64,000 nt of DNA from Nematopogon swammerdamellus (GCA_946902875.1 OX336338.1:12143971-12207970); one strand, 5' to 3'. Positions 12,673 to 25,350 are shown, numbered from the stretch's first letter. Notes: generated from the letters alone by a model not told the origin. Numbers and translations: made by a program.

Positions 12673-12725
12673 ACTTTTAAATATTACACACGTACGTACT
12701 ACGTACGTGTGTAATATTTAAAAGT
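12673..12725. repeat. 53-bp perfect palindrome
   Basis: 26-bp arms starting ACTTTTAAATATTACACACG around one central C. It lies 6 nt from the previous palindrome. Confidence 0.85.
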
Positions 12726-13493
12726 CCGCTACACACAGTAGTAGGTGGGTAAAGTACACTTATAATGCCCGCAAGATTTGCGTGCTTTTTACTACCAGCC
12801 ATTAAACATACTAGTAAGTAGGTATACCTACCTACTACCTAGCTACTGCGATGGAAATAAGTTTCCTTCTTGTAAACATAATAGCTATAACTATACATAT
12901 ATATGCTTCACGACCTTTGCTTTTATCGAGCCGAGTTATACGTGCCTATAGGTAACACAGGTAACCTTCTACTGTGCTGTTACAATAGGTACCTAAGGAT
13001 CGGAGGAGCTTGGAAGTAGGTCAGTCAATTATGTACAGTGTAAACGTCCTCAGTATGGATATTTATTAGCAGGAATATTCGTTCTATGTAACACTTGAAA
13101 ATTTATAAAATAAATATATTTTTGGAAAGCACTCTTGAAACATTCATTCGAAGGCCATGTTGAATTTTGAAAAACTGCAAATTGCTGAAAAAGTCCACAT
13201 CACAAAAGTTTTGCTGAAGGTAACCACACACCATAGTAAATTATCAAACTGAAAATTGCTGAAAAAGACCACATCACAAGTTTTGCTGAAGCTAACCACA
13301 CACCATAGTATTATGTTGATTTTTCGCAAACCGCTGAACCAATTTCGATAAAATTGAAATGGGACCACCTCGGAAGTATGACCTAACAAACAAAAAAAGA
13401 ATTTTCAAAATCAGCCTACAATTGACGGAGAACTCGCGTAACAAACATAAAAAAAAATTTAAAAAAAAACATACACTCGAATTGAGAACATCC

Positions 13494-13937
13494 TCCTTTT
13501 TTTTAAGTCGGTTAATTATATTGGAACTTAGAAGTCACAGGAATTAAATTTACTTACATATAAAACATCATGTTATAATGACTAGGTATGCTTTATTTAG
13601 ATTATCCTTTTTTTTAAGTCGGTTAATTATATTGGAACTTAGAAGTCACAGGAATTAAATTTACTTACATATAAAACATCATGTTATAATGACTAGGTAT
13701 GCTTTATTTAGATTATCCTTTTTTTTAAGTCGGTTAATTATATTGGAACTTAGAAGTCACAGGAATTAAATTTACTTACATATAAAACATCATGTTATAA
13801 TGACTAGGTATGCTTTATTTAGATTATCCTTTTTTTTAAGTCGGTTAATTATATTGGAACTTAGAAGTCACAGGAATTAAATTTACTTACATATAAAACA
13901 TCATGTTATAATGACTAGGTATGCTTTATTTAGATTA
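13494..13937. repeat. Four tandem copies of a 111-bp unit
   Basis: Copies start at 13494, 13605, 13716 and 13827, each beginning TCCTTTTTTTTAAGTCGG and ending TTTAGATTA. They appear identical by eye, indicating very recent amplification or homogenisation. No coding potential. Confidence 0.92.
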
Positions 13938-13939
13938 TA

Positions 13940-15160
13940 ACTTTTCATATTAACAACTATCTAGTCAGAGACGTTGAACTTGGCCGCACGTTAGATTTCA
14001 CTACGTTTTATGGCCAATCAGTGACTCAAGCTTGGCTTTATTGAACCCCCGACGCATAATGGGGGGTGTTATAACTTTGACTCCTCCATCTGTCTGTGGC
14101 ATCGTGGCTCACAAACGGATGGACCGATTTGGATGCGGTTTTTTTTTATTAGAAAGTTGCTTTCCCCGGGATAGTTCTTAACTATGTTTGATGAAGATCA
14201 GGTCAGCCGATTCGAAAGTCATCGATACATTTCCTAATTCATGAAGGGATCTGTTGTAAAATAAAAATTTATTACACTCTCACTCGTCACGTAGCCTTTA
14301 AGGCTGCGATATGCAAATTTTAGGAGAAAAGGAGATTTTTGAAATTTTCCAAAATGTATTTCAGAGAAACCAGGCCACACAGAAAAAAATATAAAAATTT
14401 ATCACGAAAGCCAAGATAAAGAGAACTTAAAAAAAATTGTACTCAAAATGTGGCTTATTTACTTAACCCCCTTCAAACCCCACCTTGTCGTAAACAATTG
14501 TTAACATGGTGTTTTTGTTTTTAGCAGCTTTTTCCTTTTTCAACCTATACAAAAACTAAAAAAACAAGCAGGATAAACAATCGTTCTCATCTTTTTCTTG
14601 TATTTCTCCAGAATATTTTCTGCATAGGATTGTTGATTTTCTTAGTAATTTCTTCTAAAAAGACGTAATTTATGGTCATCTGTCGTGTTTTATTTTTTTT
14701 GCAAAAGTTACATGTTATATAATAGATAAATCACTAAGCATGTTATAATTCATATATTTTTATTGAAAAGAAAAAAAATCGATTGAAAAATATGAGTATT
14801 TGGTTTCGGCAGAATAGGGCCTTATTAAATAAACGGTAATTATTACAAAACTAATTTAAGTATATTCTTGTATTGTATTATTGTATATATTTATTGCACT
14901 CAAATAGAATATGGGCAAAAGGTAACACTTAATGCCTCTAGGCATTTTTTAACAGAATACCTTTGGGGTATGATAACTGCTAGGTGAGTGGCGGAAAGAG
15001 ATTTATAAGTAGGTAGTATGATTTCTGACAGATGTACGGGAATACAAAAAATAGATAAACCTAAATATTAATAAACTTAAATATTAATAGTTTAAATACT
15101 ATATCTATATACCAGATCTATATACATAGATATTCTTGTAAGTCTTGTAACCTAACCTAA
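13940..15160. other. Intergenic with degraded repeat material
   Basis: CCCCCGACGCATAATGGGGGGTG and CTCACAAACGGATGGACCGATTTGG near 14045-14130 look like the end of a common dispersed DNA element. No gene recognised. Confidence 0.4.
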
Positions 15161-15164
15161 ACTT

Positions 15165-15365
15165 TTACAAATTAAAAAAAAACCCCGACACATCAACAGC
15201 CCTTAAAACGTAAAAAATAATTCCTGTTAATTAATTAAGGGCGTAGGGGGACAGCTAAGTAAAAGAAATTAAACTTGGTCCCCCAACACCTTTAATTAAC
15301 TAAACGGAAATTATTTTTTACTTTTTAATGGTTGATGATGTGTTGGGGTTTTTTAAATTTGTAAT
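15165..15365. mobile_element. Short MITE with about 55-bp inverted ends
   Basis: TTACAAATTAAA...CCCCGACACATCAAC at the left is mirrored by GTTGATGATGTGTTGGGG...TTTAAATTTGTAA at the right. The inner arms (GTAAAAAATAATTCC / GGAAATTATTTTTTAC) also pair. About 200 bp, no ORF. Confidence 0.7.
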
Positions 15366-15439
15366 TTTACAGAATGATTTTGATGGATAATTACCTAGTT
15401 ACTTCTTGTTGTAGATTCTTAGGTAATCTAATCAGTCAG

Positions 15440-15580
15440 TCGGTCACTCAGTCAGTCAGCGTCTATGCGTCCACCGCTGCACATACACTCTCCAATTTTC
15501 CTACGGTCCTCCTGGCCTTCAGCGGTACAGAACCACTGCTTTCCGCCTACGTACTTGATGCCGTCGTCCCACCTAGGGGA
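15440..15580 (-). mobile_element. RTE-type LINE 3' end fragment
   Basis: Minus strand: the same sequence as the fragment at 32155-32400, about 85 percent alike by eye, covering the GGKQWFRTAEG...SMERRR-like end of the ORF. Truncated on both sides. Confidence 0.6.
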
Positions 15581-15659
15581 TTCTTAGGTAATATGTACAT
15601 CTTAGTTAGTGAGCGCGAGTCTTAGGGAGGGAACACCTATACATCCATCTATAATCATT

Positions 15660-15845
15660 AATCACTTAACAGAGAAGAAAAGAAAAGAGAAGGGAATAGA
15701 CGACAAGACGAGACGAGACAAGAGAACACAATAAAAGACAACAGAACACAAGAGTACACAAGATAAAACAAGAGAAGAGCGCACAAAATAACACAAGAGA
15801 AAAAAATTAAAATAATAGAAAGCAATAAAAAACAAGAGAAGAGAA
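15660..15845. repeat. Purine-rich degenerate satellite
   Basis: Runs of AGAGAA/ACAAGAGAA-like units with almost no pyrimidine T on this strand. Low complexity. Confidence 0.6.
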
Positions 15846-16296
15846 GAATTATGTTAACCCACATATTATGCATTTAATAAATCCTTCCCAAACCCAATAT
15901 CCGTCTTAACTACCCAGTACCTAGTGACCACCTACGCACGCATATGTGCACATCATAAGTACATATTCATCTATCCACATATTTGCATATTATGCAAATG
16001 CATGTGCAGCACACCTATTCACGTACGAATGCATACAACCTGATACAACCTTTGGATTAAACATTAAGGAACCGTCGACAAGCTATAAAAAAGCAAGAAT
16101 AGTAAGCCGTTGCATTCTCAAAAACTCCAAAGATAAGCACTATTCAAGCCTTCCGAGCAATATTGTAGCAGAAGAACCTCGAGAAGAACTGGAATCAAGT
16201 CGACTTCTAGACATCTTTAAATTTGGTGTCTGCACAAGTAGATCATGACTCGGGAACGAAATCGCAGTCTGATAAAGAAATACTTATGGGTTGTTG

Positions 16297-16360
16297 ATTT
16301 GGTTTGGGGTTGGCTCTAGGCCTGCAAACTAATCCCGCTTGGTTGGGGACCTTCGTGCAA
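16297..16360 (-). repeat. Family D repeat fragment
   Basis: Reverse complement of the GCCTAGAGCCAACCCC end found at 30186-30505 and 46963-47080. Confidence 0.6.
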
Positions 16361-16439
16361 TATCAATATAATACTTATGGGTTTTGCACAGGAGGATACG
16401 GACCTGAATCCAGAAATGCATAACGAGTGGTTGAACACA

Positions 16440-16740
16440 GGTGACTTCTGAATGTCTTCTGCGCTGAAGTGGAAATCTCTGATATACAATTGGTCCCCAG
16501 AGCTACTCAAGGTCTACTTAAACACATTCTAAATTACACTCCACGACCCGAGCAACCAATCTCTTCCTGCGAAGTTTCTTGCCGGCTCTTCTTTGTGGGT
16601 GTAATCGAACCGGATTGTAAAAAACTAAACAGGACAAATTCATTTGCGTAGTGTACTACCATACGAATGATGAATGATGAATAAAGAATAAAGTCCGTTG
16701 GCGAAATCTTCAAATAATTCTTACAGGTACCTAACAGCTA
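16440..16740 (+). mobile_element. Jockey-type LINE 3' end
   Basis: GAAGTTTCTTGCCGGCTCTTCTT...ATCGAACCGGATTGTA, ending with (GAATGAT)n/AATAAAG. The same sequence occurs inverted at 39590-39720 and as a fragment at 52010-52060, marking a shared LINE tail. Confidence 0.5.
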
Positions 16741-16848
16741 ACCATCTTATATTATGCAAAGTTCTTCTCGGAAAAGGCCAATATTTCTAACGTCATGACA
16801 AAGTCCTCGAAATAATCAGAGGCCAACAGCCAATCTATAGCATGTAAC

Positions 16849-17300
16849 AGGAAGGGACTAACTGGTAGTGGACTCCAGAAAGTACACTTTGTGCAGCTTG
16901 GAGCCACCAAGCTGCCCAAGGATAAGCCCATACGAGGAAAACAACACTGCATTGCTTCCTTCCTTGACATCCAACAGGCCTTCGACAGAGTACGGCACAA
17001 GGAGAAACTCTACAAGATACAGTTCCTTCACACTCCTTCTTGGAATATAACATGAAAAGAATATTCCAGGTTAAGGAAGGAGACTGCATCTCATCATTTC
17101 AGTTCATTGAAGCCGACGTCCCCCAGGGCTCTGTTCTGAGACTAGCGAGTGCTATACCTACACCCTTTTCACGGCGGAATTGCCAATTACTTCACTATCA
17201 AGTCACATAAAAGCTTCCATGAAGCTTAATAAATTCACGAATGGCTCCAGAAATGGAGAATTCCAGCCAGTGCTACAAAGTCGTTGCGAATCACCAGCGG
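16849..17300 (+). mobile_element. Degraded jockey-clade reverse transcriptase fragment
   Basis: Broken frames read ...SFLDIQQAFDRVRHKEKLYK (RT motif with the first catalytic Asp region) and then, in another frame, RIFQVKEGDCISSFQ...VPQGSVL, followed by LFTAELPITSLS. These are consecutive RT palm segments of non-LTR elements, separated by frameshifts. No intact ORF, YADD not found. Confidence 0.7.
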
Positions 17301-17621
17301 GTAAGCCAGTGTACTACTCCCGTATGAAAAAAGGCTCAAAGGCAAGACACCTAATTGCTGTTGCGACCAGAAGTCCAATACTCCAGCTGAATAATAAATA
17401 GATAGAGGCATATTCAATGGAGGGTGCACTCACTAAGCCTTAACCACACCACAAGCCTGCTTATAGTCTGAAGACTGATCACCGCGCGCGCCAATAGTTA
17501 AAAAGTTTAGGGCAAGTTGCTGGTGTATCCACCAGCAAAGTCCAGGTTGTGCAAATAGATACTCCTGAATTTATAAAATCCATGAAAATAAATGTCACAA
17601 TTGCTGCATTCTGTCACTTCA

Positions 17622-18052
17622 GCAGCGGGTCGCTGAGTGGTCTGGGCGTCGGTTTCTCTTGCAAGAGGTCCGATCGATGGGCGTCGGTTTCTCTTGCAAG
17701 AGGTCCGATCGAATCCGATTGGCGTGTACCTACACTCCAATGAGTTTTTTTTTCTGATCGAAAAATTCACATGCATGCTTCACTGTTCCGAACCGGTGCA
17801 AAACTGTATGTCCCTTCCCTTGCCCACTAGGTAGTAGGCTAAAATTGTAGCCGACTGGGTTGATACTACCGTAATGGATGTAAGATGGTAGCATAGGAGT
17901 CCCGGCTATGTTCTCCTCTAGCCCAGTATAGCCGGCAGTCTAAAGGGAATTCTCCGGTATGGCACCTACCTTCTCGCATGTGATATTGGCTGGTAGGAGC
18001 ATGTCTCTGGCCCCTCTGACTAAGCCCACACCGCATTACACAAAAAAAATTT
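17622..18052 (+). repeat. SINE family B, head partly duplicated
   Basis: tRNA-like head GAGTGGTCTGGGCGTCGG...; a 48-nt part of the head (GGGCGTCGGTTTCTCTTGC...GGTCCGATCGA) is duplicated in tandem. The body ACTGTATGTCCCTTCCC...GTAGTAGGCTAAAAT...GCCGACTGGGTTGATACTACC follows and ends in an A-run. Confidence 0.8.
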
Positions 18053-18059
18053 CTAAGGC

Positions 18060-20080
18060 GAGTGGCGAATATGCTTTTCACTGGTTTCACCGAACATTGC
18101 CTTGTATCGCGGGATCTATTGTATGTAAAGGGGTCCAAGAGGAATCCGACTGGTGGCTACCTTCTGTGCCAGAATCCTTAATTTTATTTCAAAATTATAA
18201 AGCCAGGACAGCCCTGGTTAGAGTGATTTTTGTTACAGACCTTCAGATAATTTTCCCTTTCTTTATTTATCCCGATTCTTCGACTCTATTCATGTTGTAG
18301 CTACTTCCTATATCTCATTAATAAAATTGGCTAAGAATCATTATATTGCCATGAAATAGAAGAAGCTGCTTAAATGTCGCTATTTGTTTTCTCATTCTCA
18401 AAAGCTATATTTGTAGACAGTGTGATGATATATTCATATCCTATAACGATATCAAGGAGTTCCTGAATCTAATAGAATAATCACCATGGAATTCTGATTT
18501 ATAGTTTGTTAGTAAGTCGCGACCATAAATCTGCAGAGACAGACACGCACGCACACCCTTTTTCCATTTTCTTAAGTTTCTAAGCAAAATATTCATTTTC
18601 CAATAACACAGGAGGATAGAACCTTTGGTTGTCATAAATAAATACATTTTGGAAATCAACTTCGAACTTTAGTAGTAATTAGTCTTTTTGTTTCGTGCTC
18701 CGGTTTGCATATTATATGTATTATGTATTTATGTTATGGACGATGCTTACACCGATCTTCAACAATTAGGTACAATTTTAATATAGGTACCTTAAATATA
18801 CATTTAATCTTCACTTTATTCATGAGGTTAACTAATAAAGAATGCAAGCAGTACTCACCCTAAGTCAGCAATCAGCAAGATGTTGAGACAATGATGAACA
18901 CAAGAGTTCGTGCCACAATTTTTAGAGTCCATATTCACACACTTACAGTCCATAATTCGGTATATACTAGTATAATACAATTTGTTATAAACAATAAGCC
19001 AATAAAGAAAATACATTGTTTGGGCAGCTATCTAAGCCAATATCTAAACAAAACCCTATGGCAGGGTATGAAAGGTTGTCGGATCTGTCAAACCACTAAG
19101 TAAAGTACCAATTAATAAATAATATTATTATTACATAGGTATGCATGTAATAATTGATCCCAACTATAGTCTTATAGCCAAGCTTTCCGTATTATAATTC
19201 GACAATTGATTTTACGAGATTCATTCAAATAAATAAAAATCACATTCAACGTTATACCTACTTGTATGATTCACATTTCACCTTACATAATAAGAGAGGA
19301 CAAATAGCTTTATCCAACTGAAAAATATAGCCGTAATACATACATGACTTTTCGAGAGAAACGACTAGTGATAATTTTTAGTTCAACACATTTTCCACCA
19401 CTGTGTACCGATAGAAGGCTACCGCCATATTTGCAAAGTACCTCTATCTATGTACAGTACAGTACAGACTACCGGGTCGGCAGTGATGCCATGCGTCAGA
19501 AGTTCATAATCGCTTATATTCAATTCTGGCTGGCTATAAATAAAAATTATATCTCTCTTCATTCCTCGGGCTGCATAAGATTTATCTACTTGCAAGAGCA
19601 AAATTAAAAATTTATCAAAGAAAGGTATACATTTTTATAATTGAGTAATATAATAACTAAAATGAGGTTTATTTTCCAATACAAAAATAAAAATCAAATT
19701 AACTTTGTGCGAACATGTCAGCCCTATTTTTAATACTGAAAATTGGTTCTCGTTCAACTGATTGTAGCTAAAATCTAAAAAAAATAAAAAATAATACATT
19801 TTTTTTTTCATTTGTAGCCAAAGAGATTGTTGTTTTTTCGTCTCCTCACGAATACATGCAAAACTCATTAGAGTATACAGCCATTTCTGTTGTAGCTTTT
19901 AACGTCTGTTTTATAAATTCTCGCACCGCGAGAACCACAAAAATACGACGACGACGCGACAAACTTCCGACGTTCGCCATCTTTGACTTTGCTCAAAGAG
20001 TTTGAATACGTTTTTTTTACGGAAAAGCAAGGGTCGTTTGACCGTACAGTCCAAGACTTTAATTTGTCGTTTTGTTCATT
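18060..20080. other. Intergenic, no gene recognised
   Basis: Several short open frames without domain or splice support. AT-rich. Confidence 0.45.
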
Positions 20081-20089
20081 TTTATTTCT

Positions 20090-20266
20090 CGTTCCCGCCT
20101 CTCCTGCCGCGCATGTTTTTTCGAAACAATACACAAACAACATGAAACAAAAACATTATTTCTCTATGGTTTTCATACAAATGTGGATGCGCCACGCGCG
20201 CCCCAATGTTTCGATGTTTCTGTGTAATGTTTAAAAAAAAACATTCGCAGGAGACGCGGCTTTACA
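20090..20266. mobile_element. MITE family copy 1
   Basis: Inverted ends of the type GCATGTTTTTTCGAAACAATACAC / GTAATGTTT...ACATTCGCAGGAGACGCGGC. It shares the centre ATTTCTCTATGGTTTTCATAC with the copies at 21121 and 21359, here in the other orientation. Confidence 0.7.
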
Positions 20267-20363
20267 AGGTTTGTGGCGTTTGTATTTTTTACGGTACCTC
20301 TCAGTGGATATGTTGTCTTTGGTCCGTCCGTACCGTAAAGAGCGTTTCATCTAATAAGTTCCC

Positions 20364-20433
20364 AAGAAGTCCCGCGGCAATCAGTGGAAGTGAGACGGAC
20401 TCTACACTTCCACTTATTGCCGCGGGACTTCTT
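20364..20433. ncRNA. Pre-miRNA-like hairpin candidate
   Basis: 29-bp stem (AAGAAGTCCCGCGGCAAT... against its complement at 20405-20433) with one mismatch and a 12-nt loop, total 70 nt. The size suits a microRNA precursor, but the nearly perfect pairing and MITE-rich surroundings make a transposon hairpin equally likely. Confidence 0.3.
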
Positions 20434-20891
20434 ACGTGAGACGGAATCTATTATTTTGACGTAGTTAGACAGTTTTTTTTATTAATGGCTTGGATACTAG
20501 GTCCTTCTGCAGTGTGACAGTTGACCAATGAGTGTTGCAAGGTTCTGGTGCTTCATATTTGGCCTGGATTTCAAAAGCGCTTGAGAAAAATAAGAAAATA
20601 TGTCTAAACAGTAGGTAATGTTACATTGCCTAGGTGGTAGTACCTGAACGGTATGATTCTATTTATACCTGAAACTGAACAACTTTTGACAAATAGCTGT
20701 GTTGAGTGAGTGAGTGACGTGCGAGCGCTGCGATCGCAACGCAACGGTGGTGGTGGTGGCGCGAATGGGTCCCTAGAACGCTTGTTATTGCGCTAAGCTC
20801 AGACCTCTGGCGATCTGAATTTTTTCACTATTGAATTTGACAGTTCAGCGGGCGGGGGGCGTTCCGTGCTCTGTGGTTCAACGCAACTAAA

Positions 20892-21117
20892 GGCAAGCGA
20901 CACATGATAGAACAAAGGAACGCTTGCGCTGTAGATCAGCTGATTGTAAACGCGAAGTGGCACTGGCAGAAACGAAACGTAACAAAAACGACATGCACCG
21001 CCTTGAGGCGGTTCGGATTAGGTTAGGGTTAATATAGAGAGGAGGAGGTTTAACCTCCAAAAAATCACAGCTGATCTACAGCGCCATCGTTCCTTTGTTC
21101 TCTCCTGTGCCAGACCC
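20892..21117. mobile_element. MITE with about 50-bp inverted ends
   Basis: AGAACAAAGGAACGCTTGCG...GTAGATCAGCTGAT at left and its reverse complement ...CAGCTGATCTACAGCG...CGTTCCTTTGTTCT at right. Confidence 0.65.
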
Positions 21118-21120
21118 CAA

Positions 21121-21286
21121 CTAAAGCCGCGTCTCCTGCGAATGTTTTTTTCGAAACATTACACAGAAACATCGACACATTGGGGCGTGGCCATTCACAT
21201 TTGTATGAAAACCATAGATAAATAATGTTTTTGTTTCATATTTTTGTGTATTGTTTTGAAAAAACATTTGCAGGAGACCCGGGTAA
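21121..21286. mobile_element. MITE family copy 2
   Basis: Ends AAAGCCGCGTCTCCTGCGAA / ACATTTGCAGGAGACCCGGG, centre GGGGCGTGGCCATTCACATT. About 165 bp. Confidence 0.75.
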
Positions 21287-21358
21287 ACACTTACATACTT
21301 AGTATGTAATCACTATTTTTATTCCTGACTTGCTTTTCTCGCTACACTAGGGGGTGGA

Positions 21359-21532
21359 TCTTAAACCAGGTCTCCCGCTAATGTTTTTTTTTTCCGAAAC
21401 ATTACACAGAAACATCGAAACATTGGGGCGTGACCATACACATTTGTATGAAAACCATAGAGAAATAATGTTTTTGAGTAATGTTTCTTGTGTAATGTTT
21501 CGAAAAAATATGCGCAGGAGACGCGACTTTAG
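21359..21532. mobile_element. MITE family copy 3
   Basis: Ends TTAAACCAGGTCTCCCGCTA / ATGCGCAGGAGACGCGACTT, centre GGGGCGTGACCATACACATT. Same orientation as copy 2. Confidence 0.75.
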
Positions 21533-21539
21533 GAAGCAA

Positions 21540-24500
21540 AGAATTCAGTTCACAACAACAGCGCTCCTAGTGGATAAAAATGTATACTCACAGCAATGAT
21601 ATTTTAGGAGATAGGTTATCTTTAAGACATTCAGTGCTTACACATGGCACGTCCTTGAAAAGTTGAGAGGAAGAACTATAAAGTGATGCTCCGAACTATA
21701 AAGTGATGCGTCGACTCGAATCACACGACGGCATTTTTTATGTGTTAGCGGCTCGTGGTTAGCGGTCCGAACGCGTGCGTAGTTGGTGGGCGACTAACTT
21801 CAGACAGGACTGTGGTCTTGTATTTTGTGCCGCTTGGTAGCTCAGATAACCTACCTATCTACCTCTTTTTACTTATATTATCAATTATCATATCATCATT
21901 GACTCGAGTTAGAGAAAACGCGGGAAATATAAATCCTTTCTGGGTGGTCATACATGCATGGATGTTAACGTATTTCATAGAGACGATGTAAGTAAACTAA
22001 ATGCTCAAAGTTAGAAAATATATTTCGATCACCATTTTGTAATTGTTTAGTTCAATACTTTATGAATCTCATAGAAATAGTGAAATGACGATGTTCCAAA
22101 CGGATATATATGTATATTACCCGTATATACGAGTAGGTAGGTACTCTACCTGTTAAATAATATTTGTGAATAGTTGGGGGTCTGGGTCCGTGCTCCACCA
22201 AGGTTCTCCACCTGGGTGGAGCATGGGATACTTACTTACAATGTATACGCTATGTTCATGCTCCAACTACCGTTAAGTACAGTCGTGTGCAAGAGTGGAA
22301 TTTAGTGGGTCCACAGGGAAAACTATAAATCAAACACTGTCTATCTGTATCTCCATTGTTACCTTGACAATACTTAGGCCGCCATGCCATCTGTAAACAA
22401 TTCTCTAAGAAATGCAAAGAAATGTATTTTGTTCTTCTGTGATGGATGATAATACCTTGCCACTTGCCACGTATCCTCTCGCTGACTACTTAGAAGAGCT
22501 TAATTGTTCTACCTGTGGCATGTTATTATATTTTCTTCTAATAAAACAAATTATTATTAAAAAAAAAAAATAATTATAAAAAAAATACTAATAGTTCGAA
22601 GAAAACATCAGCCTACCAAATTCCTTGTAGCCTTACAACCGACCGGAATTGGACACCGTCAGCGCTTTCTTCCTTCGAGGTCCAGAACACAGCAAGATTC
22701 TTCATCGTCCGAAATTTGGCCCGAAACATCAAGCAACCCAGCTCAAAAGTGACCGCATAGCTGTTAATTTATATTAACAATGTATATTAATCACAGTATT
22801 AAAAACCCATTATATTTGTAATGTATGAAAAATAAAACAACTGAACATCATTTGAAACTTTATTAAGTAAAAAAAAACAAAGAAATATTGTGATTAGATT
22901 ATAAATCAATAGAAAATTCGTTTATTTGAAAGTAATTTCAAAACTCTGTTCATTAAGAAAGACCTGAAAAAAATGTCTTATTACAATAAAAATAAAATAG
23001 AAAAATTAAATGTATCAGGACAATTAAATGTTAAATGATGTAAACAACATATCTAAATAAAAAAAAACCCATTTCGTGAAATGATGATGACGAATATCAT
23101 TTTCTTGGGTCAAATCACTGGCCAAACTGGTCTGGTATTAGTAGGTACACACTTTGAAGACATGTTTAAACAATAGTCTTCTAAAATTAATTAATCCAAA
23201 CTGATCTGAAGACTGATCGATCATAGTTTTATTTAAGAAACACTGTTATTATTACACTGGTGTTCTGTGGACATATTGGACAATAAAATAATAATGTTGA
23301 CATATGGAGTGTCCTGGTGGGACGTAGTGACGGGATTAATTCCACAAACGTACGCTGTGTGCCCGCAGCTAGTGTCCCCATAAGATCGAAACATAAAAAT
23401 GCTTAGGTTAAGCTGATGTTAGAAGATGGAAGAACAATTTGGTACAAGAGTTACCGAACTAAAGGTGAGACTGCGACTTAGTGGCACTTTACCACAGAGG
23501 AGCGGTGCGCTAAGAAATTCGTATGGACAATTTTGTTTTGCACCGCTTGAAGGTCTCATTTGCCGTCTCACCTTTAAGCCGCATACACATACCTATTCGC
23601 AAAACAACAATGCAATGCAACGAAGGTGGCAACAAATTCCTATAGTGTGGACGTCACTTTGCAATCTACTGCAAGCTCAGTATGAGGATTAGTTCCGCAC
23701 GTTCGTGCGTGGAGCGATACTTCGATTGTCAGTTTTCGGATGAACACAAATGATCAGGCGCGCAGCATGTGTAGTGCGGACGGCCGTGGTAGCTGGGAAC
23801 CGGCAAGAACAGATGCTCAGATGCATGTTGTGTTCCGAATATGTGTACATGGCTAAGAATTTACACCACACACTTTGTAACTACATTAATGAAAATTACC
23901 CAATGTCATTTTATGCACACTTTCCTCACTGCACTGCGATACTCATAAAAAATGACATTGCTTTTTTCGGTTTTTAAAAAAAGGAAATAAAAAGCGTTAA
24001 AGCTTCTGTGTTAACGCTCCTAACTTATACTTAGGGGTGACAATGAAAAAGCTTATATTAAAAGTTATTTTAAGTTATTAAATCGAATAAAATCAGACTT
24101 TCATATTGAGTTACAGGATAATACTGAACTAATGTGCACATGATAAGAATGATTCTATTATTCTTTCATAAATCTCAGGCACATTATAAACATTATCCAT
24201 TTTTATAGTAGGTAAGTACTGCTTGCCATCTATAAAGCAGCAAATAGTTTCATTTTGTTCCCTTGTTTCGTTTTTAATTATATTTATACTCCTTAAATCA
24301 ACAGTGTCTCATTTACGTACATTTTTGGCTTCACATCATAGGCACCTACTTGGAAACACTGTTCGTCGAATAAGCTTTGTATTTTTCTTTTGCCTTTTTG
24401 CTGGCATACTAACTGGTCCATTTGGTTGCCATCAGAGAGTAAGGAAGATGCAGCGCTGGCGGCTGTCCGGGGGATGACGGCCGCCGAATGCTATTTTGTG

Positions 24501-24590
24501 GCCGACATGTTAATGTTACTTCGCTGACTAAACGGCAGCATCCTCTCGAAAAAGATTTGTGACGTACAAATTCTTTTAAGTTGCCACAAG
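21540..24590. other. Intergenic, mostly unrecognised
   Basis: Contains a small inverted-repeat element at 23461-23576 (AAAGGTGAGAC / GTCTCACCTTT ends), an A-rich tract at 22559-22585 and no supported coding region. Confidence 0.4.
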
Positions 24591-24600
24591 TGGAGATTAC

Positions 24601-25169
24601 CAGGGGTGGAAACTGATTCCATGGCCAAAAATACTGATTTTACTGACTAAAACCCTCTAAAATACTGACCAAATCTCTAGAATATTGACCCTTGGTCGGT
24701 CAATTTAACATGGAAATGCGAATGTGAGTTGCTGTTAGTTAAGTATGTATGTTAATAATATATGGTGAATGTTTGTGAATAAGAAAAAAATGTTTGTGTT
24801 TGGCCTCCACCATCCCCATAGCCAAGCTCACTGAAATAATTAGTAACTGGGGCACGCGGCCCAAATGCTTCTTCTAAAGTAATAATGTATGTCCAAAAAA
24901 AGGGATTAAGAGAACAAATTCTTTAAAAAAGGTATGTTTAGGAACCTACCGAAAAGAAAAAGAGATGTTAGGAGATTTTAAGGGACTCCCACTCCAAAAC
25001 GGCATTTTTGTCAACTCAATCTACAGAAACCCGACCAATTTTGTGGGAACGTAGTCCCCGATCCTCAAAATACTGAATTTACTGACCATTTTTCGAAAAA
25101 CCTGACTTTTACTGACCTTAGTCAAAAAAACCGACTCTTACTGACTATTCTGACCATTTTCCACCCCTG
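24601..25169. mobile_element. 569-bp TIR element with GATTAC flanks
   Basis: Ends CAGGGGTGGAAACTG and (reverse complement) CAGGGGTGGAAAATGG, flanked on both sides by GATTAC (24595-24600 and 25170-25175). Internal ACTGATTTTACTGAC motifs recur. The CAGGGGTG end resembles hAT elements, but those normally make 8-bp duplications. No transposase. Confidence 0.85.
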
Positions 25170-25350
25170 GATTACACAAAGTAGTGGTGCCACAGCTGTT
25201 GCGACAAAACATATATAAACGTTTATTTAGTGCAACACATACTTATGTTGAAATAATTATTTGTATTTAAGAAAATACTGTTTGGTTACAAAAACAACTA
25301 CGGCCTGATAATACCCATCTCAGTTACACTCACACAATACTTTTCACTGG

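Noticed and set aside
15946..16248. 100-codon plus-strand ORF
   Set aside because: No domain, no splice support, next to LINE debris.
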